Source: Rallus limicola (lineage: Eukaryota > Chordata > Aves > Gruiformes > Rallidae). From it: DNA of 64,000 nucleotides. This document shows positions 10,702-23,141 of this stretch, piece by piece; the first letter of the stretch is position 1; each line of letters opens with the position of its first letter. The notes under the pieces were generated by a model. The model saw nothing but the letters and a program-made list of their open reading frames with translations, made no database searches and was not told the DNA's origin. The position numbers and the translations under genes are program-made. The stretch spans positions 558,001 to 622,000 of the forward strand of contig JAKCOZ010000081.1 in the NCBI GenBank assembly GCA_022605955.1, written 5' to 3'.

Positions 10702-11229
10702 TGCTTTCCTCTTGTCCAATCCCTGGTCCTTCCCTGTTCTCATAAGAACTCTAAGCATTATTATCTTGGCCTGCTACAGAAGCACAGGATACATTTTTGT
10801 AATCCTCACACTATAAGCTGGTCAAAAACCTACTCACATCACACTTTAGTGTTACCAGATGTTTTTTCTAGGAACATAGTGGCAGAAAGGCCACCAAGTA
10901 ACTCGTACATACACTACGTTCATGGCTTTCACCCTCCCCTGCTTCCCTCTGATCTACCTTAGAAACTTCTCGCTTGTCCCATGTTCAGCTGGATGCATTT
11001 CACATTCCTCCTCCTAATGTAAGTCACTGCTGCTTGCATGCTTACCTGCACCTCAGTGGTGATGATCCAGGACACGTACACAGAGTAGAGCGCAGACACA
11101 GGTCCCATTCCACCAAGGGTGCCTGTCCAGAGCAGAGCTCTGCACTCACAGTGCAGAGTTTCAAACCTTCCCCGCTGCAGAAAGCGTGGTGCAGACACTG
11201 CACTCAGGCTTCAACTGGGTGGAAATGAT
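10702..11229 (-). other. 3' flank of the ERICH3-like gene with a possible extra exon
   Basis: Just downstream of the exon 9 stop on the minus strand. A 79-codon open frame (10959-11198) includes a hydrophobic stretch, GPVSALYSVYVSWII, and then a good donor (GAGGTGCAG|GTAAGC). It could be 3' UTR, an exon relic of another gene, or chance. No clear polyadenylation signal was seen. Confidence 0.35.
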
Positions 11230-14200
11230 TTACTCAGGAACTGAGTTGCCCCCCACAGAAGTCCCATCCTCTGTGTCACTGACAGGATCTCCAGCGCTGC
11301 TGTCTTCATCACTGTCCGAGGACACAGAAGGCAGTCCTGATGAGGTGTCACATTCAGATGGGGACTGTGACCTAGGCTGAGAGAGTAAATGAAAAGGACC
11401 ACCAGTTAATTACAGATGCCCTTAATGTGGCCCTAAATTGCATTTCCCTGGCCCTTCATTGTTTCCAAGCTTGGCTGTGGATACAATCAATGGCAGCTGC
11501 AATTATACGGGAAGGTGAGGAAGACACCTGACCTACCGACATTTGCAAAGTAATGTGGGCTAAACACTGATCCACATCACCGCTGTCTCCGTGGCTGTCC
11601 GAGGACACAGAAGGCAGTCCTGATGGGGTGTCACATGCAGATGGGGACGGTGACCTAGGTGGAGAGAGTTCAGCTTCTCCACTCCTTCCACATGGCTCAA
11701 AATTGTCCTCGTGCTCTGAAAGAAAAGACCCAGACTGTGAGACAGGAAACAGAACTCACACCACAACCATCCTGGCTGTTCAGGCAGACTGGCTTCAGTC
11801 GTCTCTCTTCGCCTTCGCAAAGCAGAGGCTTCAGTGTTAAAAACAAAGCCATTTAACACACTGTGCTGTGGGGACTACGAGTAAGAGCCCCCCTCCTTCT
11901 GCTGCCCAGGCACGGGCACCACCACATTGCTCATATGTCAGGTGTCCGAGAAGAGGATGCTCCAGGCAAAGCTGGAGGCCCACGAGCCCAAGCCTGCCCC
12001 AGAATCACCCTGCTTGACTATTTGGCATACTGTACCATTTTGGCTGGAGTCTTCCTCACGATCTTCATGCTCTCCACCAGAGAGGCTTTTCCCCTCTTCT
12101 TCATAAACAGTTTGTTCTTTGAAGATGACCTCTTCCTCAAATACAACTTCTGTATAGATGACATCTTTCTCGGCAATTTCTTCAGCCATTCCTTTGTCTA
12201 AGCTTTCTTCCTGAACGGTTTCTTTGACAACTTCTTTGTTGATAACTTCTTTGACTTTTGTATCAACAGTTTCTTCTCTGTTGTCAATTTTGTCCTTGTC
12301 TTCACCGTCATTAACTTCCTTCTCTTCTCCGTTGTCGCCTTCTTCATCGCTGTCATCTTTGCCATCACCTTTTTCTTCTCTGTACTCCTGGCCTGTCTCC
12401 ATGTTTTCCTCAGGAGCTCCTGTACTCTCTCCATTCCCTCCTGAGTCCACATGCTTCTCCTTGCGGTCCTCTTTCCTCACTGTGCGAGGGGATGGCTTTT
12501 TGTCCAAATCCATAGAAATAATGCACCTATAAAAGCCCGAGGAGGACGGGAAAGTGTCACGTTGTGTTGTCTCTGCACGATGGTAGGACAGCCAGCACAC
12601 AGAGCTAGTCAGCATTTGTCTCCATACCTGTAGCAAGGAGATGCTCCTTCCACCTTAAGGAACTCGAAAGATCCACTTCTGCCTCCCACCCTGCAGGGCT
12701 TCCTATGCCTGTACTCGCAGCACGTGCTCAACCGATCCACATAAATCCCGTTGAGGAAGAAGGTCAGGCTGAATGGGAAACCACGGTGCCTCTTGGAGAT
12801 GAACTGAAAGCTTTCTGCAATGGCAGAGGAAAGAGTTCACAGAAACGGGTTATGCTTTGCTGTCAGCCTCTTGCCATCATCACATCCCATGCCCACCAAA
12901 GCAGCCAGCCCTCTGAGGTCAGGTACTTTGGCTCTCAGCTCTATTAATCGGATGGAAAAAGTCCAGCTCCTCCCCACACCACAGCATTGGCACCTTCCAA
13001 CCCCGCACTACCAAGCTGGACACGCCTGTGACAAGCCACTCCATCCTCAGTTGGCTGCTCACACTGCAGCGGAACAGAACCCGGAGACTCACGGCACAGC
13101 AAGGTGCCTTCTGCCACCTCCCCTCCCAGAGTGTGCATTGCGCAGGAAGCTTGGGATCCCTGGAGTGTGCCTGCGTTGATGGGGCCGTGCAGCAGCCAGC
13201 CAGAGCTCCCCCAGTGTAGTGCAGGTGTTCCTCAGTGGGTGCCTCCTCACAGAGTGCACCCAGGCTCCCAATGGGGACAGTGGCCATGCCAGGGGCTCTG
13301 GGCCCACGCTCGGACTCATGCCCACATTTCAGCCAGTTGCCTGGACCAGCAGGAACAATTTGAGGCCTGACCCTTACCTCCTTCCAACAGGTTGCCTTTG
13401 TAGGCACAAAGGTTCTGTCCTCCACAGTGCTGCTGGTAGACTGCGATTTCATCTCTGTCATGAGCAGCACTGCGAGATAAACGGACACGCTTCCCTAGGA
13501 AGACCATGGTGACACGTGCGTTGCTGCAGAGCAGGGACTGGGGAGGCACTCTGGCATCCTGAGGCAGGAGAGACACAAAAAGCACATTCATTCACCTGTC
13601 TTTCAGAAATACCATGAACCTGCACTCACACTACGTACAGGCACCTTTCAGCATCAGGCCCTTACCCTTCTTGGAGGTTCCTCGGAGCCCTTTGGTACGG
13701 TGAGGGAGCGAAATCGTCTCCTTCGGTACACGCCATTTCTCGCTGCCCCAGCGTGTTCATCTCTCTTTTCCAGGGGTGGATGTGGCACTGGTATTCTGGG
13801 TTTCTTCATGGTGGGACGGTGACAGTAGGATACATCAGCCACAGGTCCCATGGAGATCCTACAGCATAAGCCTTTGCGTTCCTCCTGCAGAAATGGTTTA
13901 ACCAGGTCAAACAGGCTCTGCAAAAATAGCTCCTGAGCATAGGAAATGCACCAGGGTCTGCCTGTGCTTTACACTGAGAAACACTGTGGAATAATTACTG
14001 GAGGTGACTTAAAAATTAAAATTTATGTTCACACTGTAAGCAAGGGTTCAGCATTCAGAAAACTCCTGGGGTGCCAGAATGTTTCTCCAGACGTTCTCTA
14101 GGCAATCTCGGAGGCTGGCAACATCCGGGGAGCTTGATGCACCGACCCTGAGAGAACAGTCCAGGCAGGAGGCACTGTGTCGAGGCTCTGAGATCTACAG

Positions 14201-17200
14201 GCACCTCTGTATGACAGTACTGCCATGCTGCATTGTTTCTGCCCGAGGTGAGAACTAAAGCAGAAACCAGCTAGCCATTCATCATTTTCCTGGCAGGATC
14301 GTGTTCTTCAGGTCAACTGTTGCTCATTAGAATATCATTAGAATACAAAAACACACCTCCATCTACAAGCTACCTGCCTGTAAGGTTGCAACCACTACCC
14401 CTCATGGAGCACAGGCTCTGAATTTCTGTTAGCCTGTACCTTTAACACGATGCCAGGAAAATGTACAGCAAACCCAACAAAGACAGGCATGACTAGAGTC
14501 ACTCAAGCTCCACCTGACAGTGAAAAACAGGATAAAAGTAGCCCCAAAACAGAGGCACGTTAGGGAAGAAACTATCATGAGCCATCGCTGACTTCTGGGA
14601 CCTATCGACAGAGTGAGCCTCTCTCCCCACCCCAGGGCACCTTGGGTGAGATGTTCTTTTAGCTACTGCAAAAAAGTGACTGTGCCCCTTCCCCGACTGG
14701 GAGGGAGTGGGCTCCAATTTATCAGAAAGATCAACAGGAAGCAGCAAGCATGCGTTCAGCAGTGTCAAGCTGCTCAAAAGCGTAGAGTGAAAATAATACA
14801 AGTGTCATTTGTGTGGTGCTGGGAGCCTGCTGGCCTTGTGCTCAACAAGCAGCTAAGGAAGCTGCTGCTCTGCAATTGGGAAATGAGGTGCTGAAGTCAC
14901 CTTTGAGAGGGAGGCCTGAGAAAAGCTATGAATCTGAGGAGGTAAGCTCATGAGTGAAAATAGTCATCTGAAACAACTGTTAGGAGAGGGTAAATCTCCT
15001 GTTAGATAAAATGCAACCTTCTGCTCCAGTCAGGCAGATTCACAGGTTCGTGTGTAGCATCAACCCTGAAACTTGGAATGGAGATATCTGGTCTGACAGT
15101 GATAATGCTGAGATCAAAGGAACCCCTGATTCTGAACCTCAACCAATTCCCATTCGACCCCTGCTGAAAGTTAACACTGCTGTTGGCAGTGATGACGAGA
15201 TTCACAGCACCATCGGTACAATTCCATGCTCACTGGAGAGCTGGCAAAGATACAGGACAAATTCTCCAGGTGGTCAGGGCAGTCGGGAGTTGACTGTGTG
15301 TGGTGAGTTTCTCTTGCAGGGGCAGACAGGATTATGTTCAGTGAGGAGGAAGATGGAGGCTACAGGGGACCAGGAGTATTCTTCACCACCACGCCAGGAG
15401 ATCACGATTATTCCTTGACTGCACAAGCTACACACTGAGCAGGTGTCATAAATACACAGGAGAGAGAAGGGCTGCTGGAGATTCAAGCCACAGGCTACTC
15501 CCATCTGGCAGAGGCAGTACAAAAGGCAGCCTGCATACAGGCGCTGTATGAGAGAGATGTAAGGAAATCCCTGATGTTAGCTCCCATTGACCCAGCACCA
15601 CTAACCCCTCTTATTCGTGGTCTTTCTGAACATCTTCACAAGTTTGTAGAAAATACTCAAGACTGCATTCAAACTGCTCATGAAAAAGCCAGTCATAATT
15701 GTAGACAAAGCCAGCACAGCCCTATACCCACCTGGAACATCTCTGTACGATGTTCACCGTATCGTTTTACGATAGATAAATACGGACACCGAATAGGCTG
15801 GGTCAGTTCACCCAGGGGAAAATCTCTGGGCCTCGCCCAGCGACTCGGCCAGGTCTCTACCCAAAGCCCTGAACCCGGTGGGACACTTGGACCTAACAAG
15901 GCATGCAGTGAGTCCTGGCACAAAGCCCTGAATCTGGGTGTACCTCGACAATTCCTGCATGGGGCCTCTACAGAGGACCTCTGCTCCTGAGTCTAATCTC
16001 TGAATAAAAGCTGTAACTCAGCAGAGGGAAACTCTGTAGCTCCTAAGATCCAAATCCAGCAAGAAAGTGCTCCTTCTGCACCAGAGCAGAATCTAACTGA
16101 AACGGGACCCCAGCACAGCAGACAGCAAAATATTTCTGTCCCCAGAGAGGGTAGCGTGCCACCCTGCCTGGCGGCTACTGGAAATTCAGTGGTGCTCTGA
16201 TAAAAGCCACTGCATTTCCAGGAGCACTCTTGCCATTCCCACTGGGCCCCGAAAAATAGCGGTAGATTTTCTCATTGTTACAGGGGCCTGCCTAAATGTC
16301 AATAATCACTACAGAAACAGTACAGACCCTCAGCATAAAACCGGGGGGTGATGCAAGGTTAAGACCACCAGAATTGAGGAAATAGCAAAAAATGCCCCAC
16401 TGCAGAAGTAACTCTCTGGCTTCCCGGAGAGCAGACATTAACCAGAGAAGAAGTATTGGGTGGTGCCACAAACATTTTAGGATATGGAAAAAAAAAAGGA
16501 ATCAGGCACAATGAAACTCAGACTGTCAGAAACATCTGGACTCTTACCCCCTCCACAGTCACTAATGTTCAGCAACATCCATTGCCAGCAATTGCTGTTG
16601 CCAGGACTGAGGGAGTGGTAACAGCATTGGAAACAGGGATGTAATTAAAAGAACTTCCTCGCTTTACCATTCACCGGTATGGCCAGCAAAGAAACCTACC
16701 AGGCAGTGGGGTTTTACAGTTGCCTTTCAACAAGTAAGCGTTGACACTGTGCCTTTGACTGCCACAGTTCCAAACACTGCTCAGAAAGGCACATTAATAC
16801 AGGGCGCTGCCTGCTCATGTGAAGTTCCTCCTCCACCAGAACCCCCATGTCCTTCTCAGCAGGGCTGCTCTCCAGCAGCTCTTCTCCCAGCCTGTATCTA
16901 TGCCTGGGATTCCTCCAGCCCCAGTGCAAGACCTGACACTTTGCAGTGTTGAACCTCATTAGGTTTCCCCTGGCCCACCTTTCCAGCCTGTCATTCCTGA
17001 GAACATCATGTGTAGGATGGTCAGCATGGCTGCACAGAAGGACTCTCATTTCTCAGAAATCACCAGAAAAGTGACAGGGGTTTTTAAGGAACAGGAATAG
17101 CAGTTTAAACAGCGTAGCTGTCAATAAATTAGCTGCAGTAACCAGTGACCTAAACTGATTGAAACTTCAATCTTCTCTTCCAATGCTGGCATTTAAACAC

Positions 17201-20200
17201 ATATCACATCTATAACAGCATATGTTATCCCCATGGGGAGAAGTAAATGAAAAGGACCACCAGTTAATTACAGATGCACTTAGTGTGGCCCTAAATTGCA
17301 TTTCCCTGGCCCTTCATTGTTTCCAAGCTTGGCTGTGGATACAATCAATGGCAGCTGCAATTATACGGGAAGGTGAGGAAGACACCTGACCTACCGAAAT
17401 TTGCAAAGTAATGTGGGCTAAACACTGATCCACATCACCGCTGCCTCCGTGGCTGTCCGAGGACACAGAAGGCAGTCCTGATGGGGTGTCACATGCAGAT
17501 GGGGACGGTGACCTAGGTGGAGAGAGTTTAGCTTCTCCACTCCTTCCACATGGCTCCAAATTGTCCTCGTGCTCTGAAAGAAAAGACCCAGACTGTGAGA
17601 CAGGAAACAGAACTCACACCACAACCATTCTGGCTGTTCAGGCAGACTGGCTTCAGTCGTCTCTCTTTGCCTTCGCAAAGCAGAGGCTTCAGTGTTAAAA
17701 ACAAAGCCATTTAACACACTGTGCTGTGGGGACTACGAGTAAGAGCCCCCCTCCTTCTGCTGCCCAGGCACGGGCACCACCACATTGCTCATATGTCAGG
17801 TGTCCGAGAAGAGGATGCTCCAGGCAAAGCTGGAGGCCCACGAGCCCAAACCTGCCCCAGGATCACCCTGCTTGACTATTTGGCATACTGTACCATTTTG
17901 GCTGGAGTCTTCCTCACGATCTTCATGCTCTCCACCAGAGAGGCTTTTCCCCTCTTCTTCATAAACAGTTTGTTCTTTGAAGATGACCTCTTCCTCAAAT
18001 ACAACTTCTTTATAGATGACATCTTTCTTGGCAATTTCTTCAACCATTCCTTTGTCTAAGCTTTCTTCCTGAACGGTTTCTTTGACAACTTCTTTGTTGA
18101 TAACTTCTTTGACTTTTGTATCAACAGTTTCTTCTCTGTTGTCAATTTTGTCCTTGCCTTCTCCATCATTAACTTCCTTCTCTTCTCCGTTGTCGCCTTC
18201 TTCATCGCTGTCATCTTTGCCATCACCTTTTTCTTCTCTGTACTCCTGGCCTGTCTCCATGTTTTCCTCAGGAGCTCCTGTACTCTCTCCATTCCCTCCT
18301 GCGTCCACATGCTTCTCCTTGCGGTCCTCTTTCCTCACTGTGCGAGGGGATGGCTTTTTGTCCAAATCCATAGAAATAATGCACCTATAAAAGCCCGAGG
18401 AGGACGGGAAAGTGTCACGTTGTGTTGTCTCTGCACGATGGTAGGACAGCCAGCACACAGAGCTAGTCAGCATTTGTCTCCATACCTGTAGCAAGGAGAT
18501 GCTCCTTCCACCTTAAGGAACGCGAAGGATCCACTTCTGCCTCCCACCCTGCAGGGCTTCCTATGCCTGTACTCGCAGCACGTGCTCAACCGATCCACAT
18601 AAATCCCGTTGAGGAAGAAGGTCAGGCTGAATGGGAAACCACGGTGCCTCTTGGAGATGAACTGAAAGCTTTCTGCAATGGCAGAGGAAAGGGTTCACAG
18701 AAACGGGTTATGCTTTGCTGTCAGCCTCTTGCCATCATCACATCCCATGCCCACCAAAGCAGCCAGCCCTCTGAGGTCAGGTACTTTGGCTCTCGGCTCT
18801 ATTAATCGGATGGAAAAAGTCCAGCTCCTCCTCACACCACAGCATTGGCACCTTCCAACCCCGCACTACCAAGCTGGACACGCCTGTGACAAGCCACTCC
18901 ATCCTCAGTTGGCTGCTCACACTGCAGCGGAACAGAACCCGGAGACTCACGGCACAGCAAGGTGCCTTCTGCCACCTCCCCTCCCAGAGTGTGCATTGCG
19001 CAGGAAGCTTGGGATCCCTGGAGTGTGCCTGCGTTGATGGGGCCGTGCAGCAGCCAGCCAGAGCTCCCCCAGTGTAGTGCAGGTGTTCCTAAGTGGGTGC
19101 CTCCTCACAGAGTGCACCCAGGCTCCCAATGGGGACAGTGGCCATGCCAGGGGCTCTGGGCCCACGCTCGGACTCATGCCCACATTTTAGCCAGTTGCCT
19201 GGACCAGCAGGAACAATTTGAGGCCTGACCCTTACCTCCTTCCAACAGGTTGCCTTTGTAGACACAAAGGTTCTGTCCTCCACAGTGCTGCTGGTAGACT
19301 GCGATTTCATCTCTGTCATGAGCAGCACTGCGAGATAAACGGACACGCTTCCCTAGGAAGACCATGGTGACATGTGCGTTGCTGCAGAGCAGGGACTGGG
19401 GAGACACTCTGGCATCCTGAGGCAGGAGAGACACAAAAAGCACATTCATTCACCTGTCTTTCAGAAATACCATGAACCTGCACTCACACTACGTACAGGC
19501 ACCTTTCAGCATCAGGCCCTTACCCTTCTTGGAGGTTCCTCGGAGCCCTTTGGTACGGTGAGGGAGCGAAATTGTCTCCTTTGGTACACGCCATTTCTCG
19601 CTGCCCCAGCGTGTTCATCTCTCTTTTCCAGGGGTGGATGTGGCACTGGTATTCTGGGTTTCTTCATGGTGGGAAGGTGACAGTGGGATGCATCAGCCAC
19701 AGCTCTCGTGGAGATCTTACAGCGTAAGCCTTTGCGTTCCTCCTGCAGAAATGGTTTAACCAGGTCAAACAGGCTCTGCAAAAATAGCTCCTGAGCATAG
19801 GAAATGCACCAGGGTCTGCCTGTGCTTTACATTTAAGAACACACTTAGCTCTGGAACAGCCCTGTAACTCGGTGCTCTCAGGTTTGGTCATGAAAACACT
19901 TCTGGGCTATGCCCCTTTCCTTTCCTTTGCCAGGCTACGGGCAGATTGCTTGAAAATGTCTCTCCCAGATACACACGACACTGTAATCCAGGTACTGCTC
20001 GTCCCCAGGCAGAGTTCTGGTCACTAGCAGACAGAACGCTGCTCAACCCCTACAGCCCTGCTCTGCGCTCTCAGCTGGCAAGCCAATTCCCAAGCAGCCA
20101 GAATCTTCCAAGATGTGTGTGGGTCAGAAGGCTTCTTGTCCATTTCTAGGGCAGCTCTAGGCCTCCTTCGGGATGAAATGCCAACGGAGTGAGGAGGCCC

Positions 20201-21121
20201 TGAAAAGCAAGGTATACTAGAGAAGAAATTCCGCAAATGTTGCATGATCTGGATCCAAGCTCAGCATCACCTCTTTATGCCCTAGGACTGACTGAGCTGT
20301 CTTGACAGGGGTGGGCACAGAAAGAATCACCTTAATCAACCGCCCCTTGAGCAGACGCTAGTTCTTGGAGAAACACTCGTGAGCATCACAACATGGAGCC
20401 AACGCGCAGCAGGAGTGAGCTGTTCATATACTGACCGCCACTCAGCTGTAGCAGGTCACAGTCCCATTCTAAATCCAACAGTCCCACAGAACCCCTCACA
20501 CAAAGTCAATCACACAAAGTTATTTTGTTCTAAACCAGAAGGCGAGTCAAACACTCACCCGAAAGCAACCGTGTACACATCAAGATCACGTTTGTCTCCT
20601 CCCAAAAAGGGAACAGTGGCAGCAGGAGATACTCTAGGCTAAGCACCAAGGGGCCAGAGGGCTATGTGCACACTTTCCCTGTGTGTGCTTACACACAGCA
20701 CACAGAGTGCTGGGTGAAACTCACCATTTGCAAGTGAGCAGCTGGTTCTCCACCCATGAATTCCTGGAATCGAACCTTTCTGCGACCAGCTGGTGGATGC
20801 GGCAAGTACACAGGTCCAGCACCTTCCATGGCTCTTCTGGATGTTTCCACCTGAGCAAACAGAAACGTAGGTCGCTGAGGTTCCACATACTCTAAGGGCA
20901 GTGCCTGAGCTCGTCTTCTGTCCGTCTGTCATTGGACAGCTGTGACCACTGGCATGCCTAGACCCAGTGGAACATGCAAAAGACATGCAAAACCACAAAT
21001 CCTTTTTTTCCTTTGTATTCAGAGAAAAGAAACTCACCAGTCCTGATCTCTGCAGATGTGTTCTTAACCTAAGATCACTTAAATATCCTTTCAAGTCTCT
21101 GTCCATAATGCTACTCCTCAT
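11230..21121 (-). CDS. ERICH3: ERICH3-like gene, copy 2, with exons 4-8 internally duplicated
   Basis: First complete gene of the array. Exons in transcription order: 1 (untranslated, ends 21893), 2 21038-21131 (ATG at 21121), 3 20725-20850, 3b 20559-20638, 4 19524-19773, 5 19236-19416, 6 18486-18672, 7 17918-18384, 8 17395-17573. Then, across the B module, 4' 13666-13917, 5' 13378-13558, 6' 12628-12814, 7' 12060-12526, 8' 11537-11715 and 9 11230-11376 with a TAA stop. All exons are open and phases agree: 3b ends in phase 2, 5 in 1, 6 in 2, 7 in 1, 8 in 0. Predicted length is about 990 residues with two DUF4590 regions, or about 566 if exon 8 joins exon 9 directly. Human ERICH3 continues far beyond this point, so the C-terminus is shortened. 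The fusion of both S blocks into one transcript is inference; the second block could instead be a separate promoterless copy. Confidence 0.75.
11384..13973. repeat. Block S, copy 2 (B-side class)
   Basis: Second exon block of the 11-22 kb gene: exons 8' 11537-11715, 7' 12060-12526, 6' 12628-12814, 5' 13378-13558, 4' 13666-13917. Compared by eye with copy 1, exon 7 differs at five nonsynonymous and two synonymous positions. Confidence 0.95.
14600..16640 (+). pseudogene. ERV gag-pro remnant in module B
   Basis: A second ERV, unrelated to the class I gag in module A. Open pieces at 15011-15418 and 15574-15990 look like Gag (capsid-like text such as [16 protein letters not shown]). A protease-like stretch at about 16234-16300 carries [11 protein letters not shown], where Val replaces the catalytic Asp of the usual D-T-G-A motif. 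Further broken frames follow to about 16640. Stops and frame changes separate the pieces. ERV class was not settled (class II or III). Confidence 0.6.
16765..17049 (-). mobile_element. CR1 LINE fragment (reverse transcriptase C-terminal region)
   Basis: The minus-strand frame encodes the conserved CR1 text [20 protein letters not shown] and [17 protein letters not shown], from the C-terminal part of the CR1 ORF2 polyprotein. Only about 300 bp of the element is present and it is 5'-truncated, as is usual for CR1. It is the clearest single marker that this is sauropsid, most likely bird, DNA. Confidence 0.93.
17242..19831. repeat. Block S, copy 3 (A-side class)
   Basis: First exon block of the 11-22 kb gene: exons 8 17395-17573, 7 17918-18384, 6 18486-18672, 5 19236-19416, 4 19524-19775. 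If exon 8 is not spliced, its frame stays open through the donor to a stop at 17314. Confidence 0.95.
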
Positions 21122-21892
21122 GGCAAGAAATCTGAAAGGAAATAAATGCACACACATGTAATCCCCTTGAGACCCAAATTTGCACAGCTTTATTAACAAA
21201 GACCTTGCCTGGGCAGCTCAGCATTTTGGCTTCAGACAGGCCACAGCCCCGGTGCTTACCACACCGCTCACTCTCCAGTACCATTTACTCTGCCAGGGTC
21301 ACACCTTAGCTGCCCGTTCAGAGAAACACATCTCTCTTGCTGGAGCCAAGTCTTTTTTTCCCACCTGGCTGGAGCTCTAGCTACTACTTCTCAAGAGAGA
21401 CCTTCCCACACCACCCTTTTCCAAAGGCTCATCCAGGCATGATACAAGGACGTTCCAATCTGAAACACAACTTCGAGGTGGGTTGGTTGTATGGCCACGG
21501 TTAAGTTCTGACACTGGTTCCTTATTCGAAGCATCACCCACAAAACCAGGACGTGCCATGTTTTGTCAGGGAGAGCTGCAGAGGTCCTCGGTTCCTGGGT
21601 GTCACTAACACACATCCCCTCGGGGAAGCCCGGGTGCTCAGAAACTCATAACCTGGGCACCTGCAGCTAGACACTGCCACAGGGCAATGCCTGGCACCAG
21701 TGGTCCCCTTCCCTGCCACTCCTCCTGCCCGCTCCCAGAACAAGAGACCTGCCTTGGTGCAGGGCTCTGGGGCGTAGAGAACTCCTGAGTCATGAGGCGT
21801 TTGCCCCTGCCCACCCTGGCCCATAAACCCCCAGTCCCCACATTTCCCAGGCAGGGCAGCCTGACTCCACACAGGTCCCCCACCCCACTCAC

Positions 21893-22192
21893 CTCGGCGT
21901 TGGGCCACTCAAGGCGGCGGCGACCCAGGCGCAGCTGCCAGCTCTCCAAGGAACCGATCTGCAGCTGCTGAAGGAGCCGAGATGACTCTCCCTACTATGG
22001 ACGTGAATGTCCCTCGAACCAAGGGCACAGACTGTGATACCCAGGAGCACCTCCACTGGTGCCCCTCACAGACTGCAGCAAAACTGGTTCTGTGCTGCTC
22101 CCCGAGTGAGGGACCAACTAATGCCCCTCACCTTCTGTGAGCCAGGCACTGCCCCAGCCAATAGGAATGACCGGCACCCGTTACCTAGCAAT
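21893..22192 (-). promoter_or_regulatory. ERICH3-like promoter, X-box and untranslated exon 1 (copy 2)
   Basis: Equivalent of the 4197-4496 promoter, with the X-box-like site at 22180-22192 and the exon 1 donor at 21893/21892. It should drive the gene whose coding span is 11230-21121. Confidence 0.65.
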
Positions 22193-22426
22193 CACCTGTG
22201 ACACGGCCTCCCTGCATCACACCTCACTTACACTAGGCTAGGCACCTAGCAATCACCTGTGACACGGCCTCCCTGCGTCACACCTCACTTACACTAGGCT
22301 AGGCACCTAGCAATCACCTGTGACACGGCCTCCCTGCGTCACACCTCACTTACACTAGGCTAGGCACCTAGCAATCACCTGTGACACGGCCTCCCTGCGT
22401 CACACCTCACTTACACTAGGCTAGGC
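22183..22426. repeat. 61-bp minisatellite, 4 units, at promoter
   Basis: Same four-unit array as at 4487-4730, with the same C-to-T type difference confined to the promoter-proximal unit. Confidence 0.97.
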
Positions 22427-22680
22427 ATTCCTGAGCCTCCAAGGAGCAGCACAGCTCCCTACTCCTGTGCCAAGGGCAGCCCACGAGGAAACCGTCTGCT
22501 GGGCCTCTGCACCGCCTCGAGTGACAAAGGGTCCTGGGGAAGCCGCAGGGCACCAGGAGCCACAGTGCCGAGTTACTGCGACTTACAAACACTGACTGAA
22601 ATCCTACTGAGCTAATTCCTGTTGCTGGGACGAGTATGTGCATCTCTGTAGAAATGGGGACAGCCAAAAAACTGGGTTTT

Positions 22681-22854
22681 TTCTCCTCACTGTGATTCCC
22701 AGAGGCTCTGTGACCCTTGCCGATGGGCTCGGCCCTGGTCAGCAGCAACTCTGGCCTTGAAGCGGCTGATGTTTACAGTCTGGGGCCTGCAGAGAGCTTC
22801 TGGCTGCTGCTTGCAGAAGCCATCTCGGCAGCACAGCTACGCAAAACTGCGACA
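22681..22854. mobile_element. LTR end fragment
   Basis: Tandem copy of the fragment at 4985-5158. Confidence 0.8.
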
Positions 22855-22902
22855 GTAAAGTCATTTGCGATTGCAACTGCTAACAATAGTGTTTAGAGCT
22901 TG

Positions 22903-23139
22903 TGCCTATCTCAATTTTTAATATAGCAGGGGAGAATCAGACCACAAGTGTAAGTAAAAACCTTGGTCCATTGCCATTTATTCACGAAAGGAAAACTGGG
23001 GAGGGAGGGGGTGTTTGGGATTTTTTTTGGTTTGGGGTTTTGGTTTTGGGTGGGGTTTTTTCAGTTGTGTAGCAACTGTTCTTAGAAGCATTGCAAAGTA
23101 TGATGAAGTCACAAAGGAAGCCAGGCAGTGACTTTTCAC
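22903..23139 (+). repeat. Inverted repeat, left arm
   Basis: Tandem copy; partner at 28161-28396. Confidence 0.8.
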
Positions 23140-23141
23140 AC

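Larger units (their letters stand above)
2136..11383. repeat. Module A, copy 1
   Basis: 9,248 bp. Order along the plus strand: exons 3b, 3, 2, 1 and promoter of one gene; minisatellite; ERV block with LTRs and gag remnant; terminal exon 9 of the next gene (11230-11376). It carries several private differences in the ERV part, for example around 7762, 7862-7873 and 10130. Confidence 0.95.
13974..17241. repeat. Module B, copy 1
   Basis: 3,268 bp between two S blocks, made of a second ERV remnant and a CR1 fragment. It would form the large intron between exon 8 and exon 4' of the 11-22 kb gene. The first 600 bp (13974-14600) show no recognisable gene and may be LTR or leader sequence. Confidence 0.95.
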
